In this document: piece by piece, positions 27,158-40,800 of the stretch | Layout of the letters: every line of letters starts with the position of its first letter | Numbering within the stretch: position 1 is the stretch's first letter | NCBI GenBank assembly: GCA_008360975.2 | Contig: CM039183.1 | Coordinates: 51,731,350 to 51,795,349 of the forward strand | Length of the DNA: 64,000 bases | Reading direction: 5' to 3' | Source of the DNA: Lichenostomus cassidix | Lineage: Eukaryota > Chordata > Aves > Passeriformes > Meliphagidae | The notes under the pieces: generated by a model | The model's database searches: none | Told to the model about the DNA's origin: nothing | Seen by the model: only the letters and a program-made list of their open reading frames with translations | Made by a program: the position numbers and the translations under genes

Positions 27158-28077
27158 GATGTTCAGCGTGTGTTTGTTTTGAAATTTAGAGTTGAGAGCA
27201 CGGCTGGACCCACCCAAAGTCCCAAGTCATATGACAGACTTTTCTTCTGCCCTCAATAATTTAACCTGTTTGCAGACAATGCTCTGGCACAGCTGAAGGA
27301 TTACAGTTCAGGTAACAAACATGGCAGCTACACAGATTTCGTTTAAATGATCTAATAACATGTAAGGTCCATTTGGGGAGAAATCTATCAAAACCAGGAT
27401 GTTTTAGATAAGCCCTTGTGGTTGATCTCCATTTTCCTATAGCATTCTGATGGCTCCAAAAGGCTTTCCTTGGGACAGACAGCAAGAAGGTATCACCCAG
27501 GCCAGTAACATCCAAAACCTCAAAAGGATGCAGCTTTTTACACTTCTAGGTTTCGTCCTACAAAACACTGAATCACTTGAGTATTCTGTGCTTAATGGGT
27601 AGATAAGGGTCCCTACTACACCAATTCCAAGCAAAGCAAGCAGACTCATGTTTCAGAAAAGCAGCTTTCTTACTTGTATCAGCATTGCCATCTCCTTTCT
27701 TGCAGCTGGTCACCCACGGGCAGGTTGAAAGGGCAAAGGCAAAACCAAACTGCAGCCTGCAGTCTGCATGTCAGCAAGGCACCTTGCCTGCTCTGGGTCC
27801 CAGCCAGGCCCAGGATGCCCCACTGCGCCATGAGTTCCACTCCTGTTATAACAACTCACATTTTTGTGTTAACGTTGCAGCATGCACTTCTTTTCTCGCC
27901 CTTTTCTGCAAGGCTTGTTTCTTTCAACTGAGCTATTTTTGTCTATTTTGCTTCCCCTCCCTATGCTCTTTTATCTGTTACCCATGTTTTTTACATTCCT
28001 TTGAGTAACAGGGAACTAATCCCTTTGCGAGTGGTTCGTACAAGGACAAGCCCAACAGACCTCTTGCCTGATTTTTA

Positions 28078-28099
28078 TGTATTTATTTATTTATTTTTA
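28078..28099. repeat. (TTTA)n microsatellite
   Basis: Four to five tandem ATTT units ending in a short T run. A simple tetranucleotide repeat. Confidence 0.9.
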
Positions 28100-31000
28100 A
28101 TCTTGCCTGGCTAAGTATTTTATTTGGCAGCTTTATGTAGAGATTTCCTTTTAGTGTTTTAATTCAGGCCATAGAGGCCTCAACAGGAAACTTAATAAAT
28201 GGCCTAAAATAAATAATGATGACATTCAAATGGTTTCACACCACACATGGACAAGAACAGAGTTGTTGTAATAAAGCATTTCACTGATAAACGAATTCAC
28301 GGGCCCAGACAAGAGGTAAACATCTAAAGGCGCCATTATCTAATGCCTTTCATCTGAAAGGACCCTGGAGCACTTTGTTATACAGCTTTATTTATAAAAG
28401 GAAGATCATAAAATAGATTAATATTCTAAAACATCCAGCATTCTATTCCTACTACAGTCTGTCATATACTTGTATGTTTTAACAGCTTTTTGATGTCAGC
28501 TGGTTTGGCATCCTTGTGACAGAGCTCTTGCCTCCACCTTTTATGCTATGTAGCTTGACTTGGTTGCTTACTGCTGGGATCCTTCACTGAAAAAAAGCCC
28601 TGCAGAATAGGGGAAGTGAACAGAGAGCTTCTGCTACACCTCAGCTTCAGGGACAGCCTGGCTCCAGGGACAGATCAGCTCCAGCTACCTACAGCACAGC
28701 GTGCTACCACTGTAGATGTGTAGTGGCTCCTGCAGCTGCATAAGGCACAACAACTTACCATCACTCTTGGTAACAAAAGCAGACAGCCAGACCTCATTCC
28801 TTAGCAGGGCTGTGACAAAGCACCTTGGCTCCACATACAGAGCACCAGCAAAGCATGGTCACAAGCACATTGTACATCTGCTGCTCAGGTAGCTTCCACC
28901 AGAGGGACAAACACACTCCACTGGCACAAGGTACCTGTTTGCTTTTATTGGTTCTGGAAAGTACAAGACAGTAGTGCCCCATGCTAAGTCCAGTCATGCA
29001 GCAGAGGAGAAGCCAAAGCACCCAATTTTCTCTTAACACTTGAATAAGATACTGGTTCATCTGGGTAGAACATTTGGCCGTCATTGGTCTATATACACTG
29101 CATTTCTCATCATTACCTCTGGGAAATGTGCTATAAAATGCCAGGCTGATCCCTTGGAAAGACACCCACTGCTTCCAGAACAATGACGAAGTGACAGGAA
29201 ATTTCAAAAGAGCAACCAGAGTTATTAGCTTGCTAATAACCACCCAAAAATGAATATCAATTGGTGAGCAGCCTTCCATCACACAATTTTGTGATTGTCG
29301 TGACTAGAGTTGTTCCAAAAATTTTCAGCTGATCAAGAATCCTCAAAACAAGCCTCTTATCTTCAACTTAGAGTATTATTGGCTCACAGAAATAGAAATC
29401 TGTGTCTTCAATTTTATATGAAGTGTTTTGAAGGCTTCGCCTCCTTGCGTATCCTAAATTGTGAATGAAGAGAGCAGCAGACTATTTCCTTTAAGCAGAA
29501 ATACAAAGATGAAGAGGAGTGAGCAAAATGGCTTTTGAAAACTGTATTTTAAATGAAAATTTCAAAAACTTTCAATTTGTAAAAAAAAAAAGAAAAAACC
29601 AACCCAAAACAAATAGAAAATTGTCACTATAAACAGACTAGATTAAAATTTTACAGAATCTAACATGTTCCACTAAAAGCAGCGCCATCCTCACGAATAT
29701 TTAAAAAATAAGCCATCTTTCTCTATTAGGGAACATTTCAATTTCACAAGAATAGTAGCTAAATCTGCACTGACAGAAGTTACCCATGAGTGCCACAGCA
29801 CAGTGTGATGGAACTGTCACTGCTAAAGAACACTTGGAAAAATAATTTAGAAAATCAAACATCATCACATATTGGACAGTGAACCTGAAAAAGCATTCTC
29901 TGTAACAGCCTGGAAGCATAAAAATTATTTTAAAAGACATTTTACCCTCTTTTTAAAGCCTCTGCACAGTTCATGCACCTTCTGCAGGGTATTTTATGGG
30001 CCTCTGCCTCATTCTGGCAATGTAAGGACTTTAAAATGCAGCCTTAAGGTTGATTTATTTAACAGTAGCAACTGTTTACTCAATGAATTTTCTCCCATGT
30101 GTATTCAAAACTCACTTCCAGTGACATTCAAGATAAAAAGTTAATACCTCAAAGTTATCACAGTGAAGAGAAAGGTAACATATTTTTTGTTTCTTTCACA
30201 AAAAAAGGGATAACTTTACTCATAAATGCAATAGTATGTTCCATTAAGCACACTTAAACCTGTTTGAAATACCATGTTTAACAGATGCTATAGGAGAACA
30301 AACCCACACTAACCTACAAAACGTTGATTACTGGTGAGGATTAAAAGCTCAACTTGATTTTTTGAACTGCAGAGGTATTTGCTGTAGTGGTGAGGATACA
30401 GTAAGTTGGCTGATAAACTGCATTTATCAAGTGATTCTGGAGTTAATTGGCAACAAGAAACTTTACTCCATTTACTAACTGACTTTCTTCAAGCTTTCTC
30501 ACCTACCCAAGGGAGTCACATACCATGTTTCAGACTCAAATACCTGTGATTTGCAGTCTTAATAATCACTGCAACATATAAGTACATCACAGATTTTTTT
30601 TTTTTCTGGAATACTTTTAAAAGTCAAGTTCAACAAGAACATGTTAGATCTGATATCACTAATGTTATCACCAACAACTGAACTCAATTATTAAAACCTC
30701 TCATTGACATGAATCATGTTATCCATCTTCTGGGCACAATCCACATTATTACAATTGTTCTAAAGCTCAGAACAGGTGATTTCTAAGCTGATGAACTGAC
30801 TGAATCACAGAGAGCTGGATGTAAAACATAGCTAAATATCCCCTTACTCTGACTGACATACACCTAAGTTTTGAGCTTTGAAGGTAGCTATGCTGTCCAT
30901 TGAGGAATTCCTCAAGATTAGTTAGATATATACCAAAAAACCTCACTGTATTGGTGCCCATGTTCAGCGGGGTCAAATATCACTCATGATCAAACTCTAA

Positions 31001-31240
31001 AGATGAGTCATGAAAATTTATTTTTAAATTGGCTTGTGAAACCAGATACCCAGAAGAATATCAAGATTAAACTGACAAAGACAAATGCCAAGAAATGCTG
31101 GCTACCTGTGTAGAATTATAGTAACTGATCATTTAATGGAAATGAATTGATTCATCTTCACAGTTCCAAAGATAGCAAAGTAAGAACTGCCATTTTTCAG
31201 AAAATGAGAAATGCATCCAGGTTATGGTAAAAATCTATGT

Positions 31241-31262
31241 AAAAAAAAATGTATATATATAT
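31241..31262. repeat. A9 plus (TA)n microsatellite
   Basis: Nine A followed by TGTATATATATAT. A short simple repeat. Confidence 0.85.
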
Positions 31263-32266
31263 CTCCCACAGCAACACTGAGCTGCACAACTATTAGTCTT
31301 TGTTTTTCTTCATGCCCTTCACTGCATACTTACTACTTTCCAAAACAAGTAATATAAAACTTGTTTGGACAACTTTCCCTCATTCACAGGCACTACATAG
31401 GCTCCAAATGGAAGAGAATGACAAGGAGTCAAAAAAAAAAAAAGTTTGGATTCAGGTAATTGAAAACTGAATCACAATACATATGCACCAACACATTCAA
31501 AGAAATGAACTGACATGGTAAATCAACTGCAGCTAATGCTGACATTTCATAACTTCTGATAGCTTAATCTTTCTTTCTGATACACAATGGCTGTGTGACA
31601 AATTGCTCAAGTTTTACAAAAGAAGTAGGATAAACCTGCATGCTGCTCCTGACATCCACCATCAATTCACAAAGTGATGAGCAGGACTGATATCTACTAT
31701 CTACATTTAACTAACAGCTATTAAAGTTGTCATCTCTGGTTTGGATCACTCACTGCAGAGGATGAAGATATTGTGACCACATCTGATAGCTGCTCATGAA
31801 TTCAGGACATCACAACCATAGGTCCAACCCCAAGGCCTGGCAGAAAGTCACATTAGAAAAGCAACAGGCAGGCTTGCGCTCTCTCTGCCACCTTTTCCCT
31901 CCAGGGTATTCCTGCATCTTGCATCCAAACAGACCCAAAACTCCCATCCTACCTACACTTCAGGCTCATTACCACTTCTACCTAAATTCTGAGCTCTTTC
32001 CCTATTCTTATAAAAGCTGCTATCACTTAATGTGAAATTAATTACATATTAGATGCCTACATCAAGTAAAAACCTCTGCTTGAACAAATGCTAATAAAAG
32101 TACTAATGGATGCCCACCAGGTAATACTATCTCTTTTTCAACAGCACAATAATAATATCGGAAAGCTTACAATTTCTATAGAGTAAGTAGAAATAATGCT
32201 AACAATTCAGTTGCTACCAGTATTTGCATCAATAGTTTAAAAATAAAATTTTCATAGCAAGGTATC

Positions 32267-32290
32267 TCTAATACTACTAGTAGTATTAGA
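32267..32290. repeat. Perfect 24-bp palindrome
   Basis: The left arm TCTAATACTACT is followed immediately by its exact reverse complement AGTAGTATTAGA, with no spacer. Perfect spacerless palindromes of this length are uncommon by chance in a window this size. No gene or repeat end is recognised around it. Confidence 0.9.
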
Positions 32291-32482
32291 AAAAAACAAC
32301 CTGGGAGACTAAAGTGCTTTCAGTATTAAAAAGCTTTCAAATTTCTGTCCGTAATATTACAAACATAAAGGCTATCAGAAACTTAAAAAACAGCTGCCCA
32401 AACCCAGCAAGGTTAAAATATTTTAAGTCTCTGTCTTATTATTTTCAAACAGGAGATACACTTGTGATTAAACCTCAGTGCA

Positions 32483-32530
32483 TCTCATGCTCAGAAATGA
32501 CATGAGTATAAAAGTCTCATGCTCAGAAAT
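32483..32530. repeat. Direct repeat of 16 bp at 32-bp spacing
   Basis: TCTCATGCTCAGAAAT is present at 32483-32498 and again, identical, at 32515-32530. It looks like a local duplication in which the intervening half-units have diverged. Confidence 0.85.
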
Positions 32531-34459
32531 TACACTGAAAAAATCTCAAATGAAGTGATAAAATGCCTGGTGCATAGCATACAAGCTCTTTATATTGTGG
32601 TTTCTAGTCTTATGGACAAGATGGAAATTTCTCAAATCTGGCAAACCTGTTCTGACTACTGCTAGAATTATGCATCAAAGCTGCAGAAAGAGCAATTAAA
32701 ATGTGAACGAGGCATTAAGAAAATATTCTGTATGTATGGGAACAAAATTATATGTATTTGCCTCAAAAGGTAGTGTAGGATCACCTGTTTTTAGAGAAGC
32801 ATCTCCCTCTCCCATTTCAGGCTTTAAATGGCTCATTTTAGTTGTCACCAGCAAGACCTTCAGGATGGAAAAATGACCTACACCTGTAATTACTGACAAC
32901 CACTGCCTTGCGTTAAACACAGTCATCTCCCTGGCCAGTGTAATCACAACTGCATCTCACTTCTTCACTTCAAGGCAACTGAGGAGGAAGGTGGCTGATG
33001 GAGGACAATTTTAACACTCACTCAGTGACCACAGGGATTAGAACTCTTACCACAATTAACCTAAAGAAACTCCAGCTTCAGGCAGGGCCTTTAACAACAC
33101 ATAGTAACATTAAGTCAAAACCTAATTTGAATCTGTTTATTCAACAGAATGATTTTATGGCAGCCATAAGGCATAATAACAAGGTATAATTGGTTTCATA
33201 AACAGTATGTATTAAAATGACAATATTAAACGCTAATTTGTTAACCTCCCTACAGGATTTGTTTCTTCTGGAGAAATAACTTAGGGCAGGACAAATTTTC
33301 TCATTATGAACAACCCCAGTTGAAGCACTGCTTCAAAAGACTTCTTATTTCCTTCAAACAAGAACAACATTATGCATATGCCAATACGTATTTCTCAATA
33401 AACTAGCCTTGGTTTACATTTTTGTAACTTGCATAAATATTGCTAATATTCAAAAAAGTTAATGACACCAGATTTCTCTCACAAGTGAAACGCAGATTCT
33501 GGAATTTCTAATTAGTAAAAGGAATACTAAATCTGAAGAAACCATTGGAGTATTATTCTGGAAACAGTAAGAATGCTGGAAATGCAGTGAAATTTAAATG
33601 AAATATGTAGATGATGATTTTTCATAGGAAAACAGCAATTCCTACTCTTAACATCTGTGATCAATGGGGTGTCTTGTGGGCAAAAGTAGAATTGCTAAGA
33701 CAATGTACATGAGAAAACACTTATCTTACACACCGATAAACACAACTTATGCTAATGGCTCATGTTCTACAGTAAAGCAATCCGAGCCTGGATGGAAGAA
33801 CATCAAATGTTCTTCCATTTTATACACTTTATTCAGTACTGGTCCCATTCAGATCATGAAGCATATGCCTAGCTCAACATATTGCCAGAACAAGAAGTGA
33901 CAGGTACTCTCAAACTGCAGCCTTTCTTAGCCACTGAGTCCTCTGCAAACTTTTAAGACACCTCATTTCAAGGAACTAAACATTTTGAGCATCCATTCCT
34001 TACAATAAACACAACTCCATAGCAACACCCTTTATTAATTAATCAGGCATTTGACATTCTCACTCCTGTGCAACAGGTGGAAACAAAGCTCCATCATATG
34101 CTCCCAGAAAACTGAGAAGCAAGATACCTGTGTATTACCAGGCTCAAAAAAATACTTCACAGGATCAAATTAGAATTGGAAGAAGGGAAAGAAGAAGAAA
34201 CAGGATCCCTTTTCTTTATGACAGCCCTAATATAAATGCCTTGTATCCCTTATAAACTAAGCTCTCCGGTATGCAATCAACACCGCTTTTATCCAAAGCA
34301 GAGCATCAAAAAGCAGTCTTACTGTATCCTCAAAACAGCTTTCTGGGTTGTCTTCATATATGCACCCTTGACAGATAAGGTCATTCCTCAAGGAAGGTCC
34401 TCATTAGGACAGCTACGAGTATCTCCATTTTCAGTATCTGTAACCAAATAATCAAGACT

Positions 34460-35640
34460 TTTTGAGTCTCCTTCCTTTCTTTCCACTGACACAATTCTCT
34501 GTTGTGTCTCTACCTGAAGAATGACCTTGATATTCCTTTTGGTGGAATTGGCTTTCCTGTGAAACTCAGCCCCTCTAGCTCTTTCAGGTTTGAGGCTTTA
34601 GAGCTGTCTCTTCCCTGGGTGGAAGAACTCTCTTTTTTCCACCTTACTCAGAAGACTGGATTTCTTCTTTAACAGGCTGAAATACTACCTCTTTCTCGCC
34701 TTCTCCAATACCTCTTGCAGGTTCTTACATCCAGCCTCCTCTCCAGGACACCACTCAAGACATTAACTTCAGGACATCACCATACTGCTGATTATCAGCC
34801 TTCTGCTGCCAGCCATTATCCTCTGGAAGCTACATCTGTGGAACTGACTGTTGCCTTCTGCTGCCTGTCAGAGCATGCCAGAACCCCCACACGTTTGCTC
34901 AGCTTCACAAAAGCCAGTGCCGTTCTCCACCCGGACATCATTTGGAGACTGGCTGCACTCCAGCTGCACCTGCCACTCCTGCACTCAGCCAGGTGCACTA
35001 CACACCTCTCCTAGGCAGTGTGCATCTGCTGCTGCAGGTTTCTTCACAGTTCTGCCTTGTCTTTCTCTGATGAAACAATTACCTGCCATTTTCTCATTTT
35101 GTAAGCAGATGAGCCAACTCAGTAACTGGGGCACTGCTACCTTGTAATACAATTTTTTCCAGAAGTCTCATCTTTCTGTGTCTACATTTAGCATTCTTTA
35201 TCACTTTGTTTGAAGCAGGGGTGTAGATTCCTATAGCTTACAACAGACTTACATTCTGCAGCTTCTTCTGAAACTTTTCAAGCAGCATGATTTGTGCCAT
35301 CTAAATACTTCCTTCTCTTCAGCTCAACAGCAATTTTCCTCCCCAAATTCTGTTTCTCTTGTGAAGTTACTCTCACATCCAACAGCTTTGTCTTTCTTCT
35401 GCATTTGAATAACCTCTGCCTGTAATTCTGCACAAGCATTTTGACTATGCCCTCCAACTCTTTGACTACTTGGAAAACCATCTGGATTTCTCCTCAGAAA
35501 AAAAAAAAATTCCTCCTCTAGCACATCAGTTTGTTCTCATTTTAGCCAAACTTGAATGGATTCTCTCCAAGTTTTTGTATATTTAGCACTTCCTGCCTGC
35601 CTTCAAGAGCTGTTTTTTGATGCTGCTTCACCAATTTTTG
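34460..35640 (-). pseudogene. Possible decayed coiled-coil retrocopy (unidentified)
   Basis: The minus strand shows consecutive but frame-switching stretches rich in Glu, Lys, Gln and Leu, such as QKLVKQHQKTALEGRQEVLN (35640 downward), CAELQAEVIQMQKKDKA (around 35440-35390, frame shifted from the previous block), and CKNLQEVLEKAR (around 34725-34690). Several stops and frame changes separate them. The pattern resembles an old intronless copy of a long coiled-coil protein, but I could not assign a parent. No poly(A) tail is visible at the low-coordinate end. It ends close to the CR1 terminus at 35672. Simple chance in AT-rich DNA remains possible. Confidence 0.22.
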
Positions 35641-35671
35641 TGCAAAGGATTTCACTTAGATTTACAAATAG

Positions 35672-36266
35672 ATTTCACAGAGTTGCAGACTGGTTGAGGT
35701 TGAACCTCTGGAAGTTCTGAGCTTCCTGCTCAAACAGGGACATGGATTTGCTTGCCCAGGACTGTGTTCAGATGGCTTTTGATTATTTCCAAGGACGGAG
35801 ACTCCAAAAGCTCTCTGGGCTATCTAATCCACCTGCCCTCACACTAAAAAAATTTTCTGATTTTCATTGGGAACCTCCTGTGGTTTAGTTTGTGTTTTCT
35901 CTGTCATTGGGAACTACTAAAAAGAGCCTAGCTCCATCTTCTTTGCACCCTCCCTGCAGGTATTTATATACATTAATAAGATTCTACTAAGCCTTCTCTT
36001 TAGGCTGAATAGTCCCAGCTCTCTCAGCCTTTCCTCATGGGTGATGTGCTCCAGTCCCTCAATCATCTTTGTGGCCCTTCACTGACCTCTCATACTGGGA
36101 AACCCTCACTCCAGAACATCACCCACCAAGTGTGGCCTCACCAGTGCTGTGCAGAGGGTAAGGACCACCTCCCTCACATGCTGACAATACTTCTCCCAGT
36201 GTCACCAAGGACACCATTTGCCCTCTTTGCTGTAAGGGTTGAACTGCTTGCTCATGTTCAACATTC
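35672..36266 (-). mobile_element. CR1 LINE 3' fragment, longest in the window
   Basis: About 595 bases of reversed CR1. The 3' terminus is at 35672 (TTTCACAGAGTTGCAGACTG) and the body has GCAGGTATTTATATACATTA, CCCAGCTCTCTCAGCCTTTC and GTGTGGCCTCACCAGTGCTG. The truncated 5' side ends near GGTTGAACTGCTTGCTCATG. It covers the 3' UTR and the end of the reverse-transcriptase ORF, interrupted by changes, so it is not mobile. Confidence 0.93.
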
Positions 36267-37800
36267 TGATTAGGGTAAATAAAGCTGTATTTTCCTCATT
36301 AGCAAAGTCATCTACATACATTTAATTTCCTTAAAAAAAAAAAACCAAAAACATAAGGATACAATTTCCCATTATACTAATTTGTCTAATTTGTCAAGTA
36401 ATTCTAGAACTGGAACATCACAATTCTGATGAAAACCTTAAACCAGCACTTCTTTTTAAATATGCACAAGAATTTCCCCAATTCAACTTCATTTGCATTA
36501 CCTCCCATACCATTTGTATTATACAAGTGCATTACTTCTCTTTTAAAAAGTTCCTAATGCAAAGAGGATACTGAGAACTCCCTCAGAAGTTCATGCATGT
36601 TCACAAAGAATTGCTATTAAAGCAGAGATGCTGTTGCCCAAGGATAAGAGCCTATAAAATTTCTTTTGTCTTCCAACTATATTCTAGCTATACTTGACAA
36701 GCAGTTTCTTGGTACTCTACATTCAATTATATTGTGAAATTTTACAGTTTGTAATGGGTATCTTATCTGTTCAGACTATCTGTAATTTGATTAATTCCTC
36801 TGGGAATTGTTTAAACCAAGGCAGTATCCTTAATTACTATTATGGCTCAGAAATGCTTTCAATAAAACCTAATTTCTCCACTATTCAGATACTCAATACG
36901 TATGTATGTTATACAAGACCTACAGAATTTCATATTAAATTCTTTATTGAACACCTTGCTCAGAAAGTGCTCATATTCCAAGCTTAGGTACCAACTGTCA
37001 AATAGGTGAGTAATCTCATCTATTCAGTACATCAATAGGTTCTCATCATTAAACTTCTGTTAAATAAAATGCATTTATTTTCCTTGAACACACAAATTAT
37101 CATGCTGAACAACTGCTTCTATACAGAACAACAGAGTCTCTTCATCCTAATTCAAAAAGCAAGAAATGGCCCTCAGGCATATCATTATCTTAAAATATGC
37201 ATATTGCTATCTTTCAGCAATTTTCTGAATAAGAGCTTAGGGTTAATTTCTGATAAAGGTGAGTTTGATTCCACTTCAAACTTTTTTTTAGTAGAATAAT
37301 CCAACAACAAAACTGTAGCTACATGTTATGGCATGGTAAAATTTAAAACTGCATAGATGACCAGCTTACAAATGTAATTAATTTTGCTTAAAAGCCGACA
37401 ACACTGTTTTCATGTCATACATTCATTTTTTGCCCAGCTTTTGGGGTGATTTTCTAGATGATTATTACCACAAACCAGAAAAACTGTAATTTAAAATCTT
37501 CCCAAGCTGATGACCTACCTAACCTCTGCAGGAAACAAAGTGCTGCATGACCTACAACAGCAATTTCCAAGTAGCCCATCAATGCAGCATTACCAGCTCT
37601 CATTACTCAGCAACAATTGGGGCAATATTGGATAGTTTGCTTCAAAGCCACACGACTGCATAAGAACAAACACTGAACAGAGAGGCTGGGATTCTGAGGC
37701 AATTGAGAAAGATGGATGGGACAGACAGACAGAAAAGGCCTTTCACAAAAATATTTGTGAAAGTAGGAGCTGAGTGTGGCTGGGAAAAAAACAGCCTCAC

Positions 37801-37815
37801 AAAAAAAAAAAAAAA
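37801..37815. repeat. A15 homopolymer
   Basis: Fifteen consecutive A on the plus strand in unique intron sequence. Confidence 0.9.
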
Positions 37816-40800
37816 GGTAAAAGACAGTGAAAGTGGTCACAGCTCTTAGAGTGAACAAACCATACAGAAGGTGTGCTGGTACACAAGTTTAGGCCACACC
37901 TTGGCATTTGCAAATTGATACAGGGCATAGAAATGGGAAACAGCAAGACTGCTATTTGTCATTTAAGGGAAAAGGACCAATCCTTACCAACTCCTTACTC
38001 CATTTATTTTAACAATTCTCCTAAGAGAAGGCCATGAAAAGAGACCTTTGCATGCCATGGAGCATGTTCAAACTTCATCAAAGGGTGAAAGACTATCAGA
38101 AAGGTTTAAAAAGTATTTCAGTTCTTTTAATATTTGCTTTAAGAAATAAAAGCACTCAAGCAACCAGACCAAGTGCAGAGCAGACAGTTCAAGAAGGTAT
38201 AATAAGGAGCCTACAAGAAATGCCAATGTGTTTGTCCTTTCTGAAAATAGGTACTCAGAAAAGCCTGGCAATATCAGTCACAATACAAATCGAACAGAGC
38301 CAGCACAGTCAGGCACAGGACCTATTGTCCTACAAGTCACTTCCCACTACTGCCTCCCTCTGCAGCATTATTTTTCTGTACCCATAATAGTTTAAGGACA
38401 GAGGAAGGGCACGATTTGTAGACAGATTTAGCACTGCATCAGGTAGGAGGGCTGTAAAAACTACGCAAGCTTTCAGAAGCACAAGTCCTTCAGAAGCTTG
38501 TATGCCCAAAAGCTTGTCCGTCTTTTCTAATTACACTAGCTTGCTTTGACAAAGAGACAGTATTTCTGCCAACAAATGTCCTGTCTTCTAGGTGCAGTGG
38601 CAGAAAAACAGAAGAGAGATCTGCAGTACCACTGCATTTTACAACAGTGTATGTCTTGTACCACTGAGGCTTCTGAAGCCAAAAGGCATCATCATGGCAT
38701 CATTCTACCTCAAGATTTCTTACTTACTCACCAGTAACAGCTGTCCCAGCTGTTTCTGAAGGCAACATTTGATACCAGAGACCCACACTGTCAAAACCCA
38801 CGTGCTGATTAGATTTTTCTGTCCAGGAATCATAACAAAAATCACATTTAAAGTTCAAATGCCAGTTACATTAAAACAAAGTTTAAACAAACAAAAAAAT
38901 TTCCTGTATTGTTTTTCTGCATGCTTACCAGTGACATTACGAACCAAGAAACACTACTGAAAGGGTTTATTTGTTTGGGTTTTTTAAATGTATTTCCTAT
39001 ACAAGCAATAGACTTCTGGAAAAAGACTGCTCTGCAAGACACATACAACCTCAAAAAGATGGGACAGAATAAAGAAAACCTTTCTTTCTTTTTAGAACAG
39101 GAAAAACAATTTTTAAGCTCCTTCCACTCTAAACCAAAACAAGCCAAAGAACTATGCAGACTTCCATGACTAATGTAGTATAAAAACCAACATGTATTGA
39201 ATATTTTTAAAGGACAGTGTTCCTTTGAAAAGCTGTAACTAATTCATTTGACAGTCCAGCTGAGATATGTTTACATCCCTATCTACTTCTAAAACCTGTG
39301 CTAAATGAAACAGTGGGTTTTTTTGCAGCTGTAGACATGTGCTTGGAACACTCAAGTAATGACAAATGTAAATAAATAATTTCCTTTATGTTTACAGTAA
39401 AAAATGTTATATATATGCTCAATAATGTATTTAGCATATTGCTTCATTCACTGCATCTAATTTGCATACTCTTGCAATACTTTTTAATGCTTCACTCCAG
39501 CAATTAGTATACTGAATCTTATTAAATATATCACAAATGTCTTTTTAGGGAGCCCAGTCAAAAGAAAATGTACAGCTGTGAAACACTAGTAATTTAAGAA
39601 ACATTGTCATAAAAATGTTCCCATCTTAATACAGTAAACACAACAGAAACCATTAGGAGAAATACCTACAATGCACCATCTAACCAATTCGATTTGCAGA
39701 CATCTCACAAATAATTCACTGGAAGGAAAATCCCTATATGGATAACTGAAGCCTCCTAAAGGTAAGTTTGGGCTTTTTTTCTAATTATCTCTCCCAGATT
39801 CCCTTGAAAATCTCTTCCCAGAATACTCAAGACAGATCAAATGCTGAAAGCTGGTGTCTCAGTCTGGCACACTTCAGAGCCTACTGGTCACTCTAGATAA
39901 AACCCTGACCCTGCTGAAGTAACCAGATATTTATCATTTACCCTGAATTCATCACAGAAATAATAAGTCATAAGAGGCATGTGCTCAATTCATTTAAAAC
40001 AGTTTCTCAGTGCAGTCAAGTTAGGTCAAAGACTTCTGAATTTCACTGTTTAATTTCAGCATTGTGCTTACCCATGCAGGGGAGGGGAAGATTATTTCAG
40101 ACCAGCACATCTATGTTACTTGACTGCTAATTCACACATTGTAATACAATGGCACACCTTCCTGGCCTCTTACTTTTCTGTCAGACAAAAGCCCTGTGAA
40201 CACCAGCCTCTCTTGGTTTGTTATCCCAGAACAAATGAAATGCACCAAAAGCCAGACTGAGCCATGTGCCTCTGCAGTCATTCACATCTGCTCCCTCCCC
40301 TACCTAACCTCACACAGAGACACCTCTCACCCCATGGTCAGAGATGAAACATGTTCCTCCTACAACATGTGCAATGGAGTGGCTGCTCAACTCCTGCACA
40401 ACTCACATCTCCCCCTTCCTTCTCCATCAAAGTTGCTTCTGCTTTTGATGTGTGCCCATTTAAGTTTTCATTTTTTTCAAATTGCTGAACCTTATTTACA
40501 TAAGATTCAGGACTGTAAACACAATGCTAAAGTTAAAAAAAATGTATCACAAAATGCAGTATTTTGTGTATATTTCCCACAGAATAAAGGGGAATATGCT
40601 TATTTTAATTCCTGTGATTCTCCTTAATAACTACAAAAACTCTAACAACCAAACTTGAAGCAACTGTAGGAGCACAAGTGTGGCTCACACTACAGTGCTT
40701 TTAATTCTCAATTATTGTTCAACATGATGAGTCATTCAAATCCACCACTGTTATATGCATGTCAGTAATTCAGTCCTGGGGATTCCTCATTCTTACTTGT

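Larger units (their letters stand above)
23395..34459 (-). other. TULP4: TULP4 downstream intron with unexplained open frames
   Basis: Mostly unique sequence. It holds the GC-richer segment around 24400-24900, the 222-codon minus-strand frame (26489-27157), simple repeats, a possible ancient-repeat fragment at 28329-28380 and the palindrome at 32267. A 162-codon minus-strand frame at 28794-29282 has no recognisable domain. Confidence 0.65.

Noticed and set aside
28794..29282. 162-codon minus-strand open frame
   Set aside because: No recognisable domain, no coding-like composition and no splice context; treated as chance opening.
35278..35524. Two overlapping minus-strand ORFs as an active gene
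   Set aside because: They are two frames of the same decayed stretch, interrupted by stops and a poly-T run; at best part of a pseudogene.
40196..40627. 143-codon plus-strand open frame
   Set aside because: Ser/His/Cys-rich chance translation, antisense to the TULP4 intron, with no motif or conserved start.
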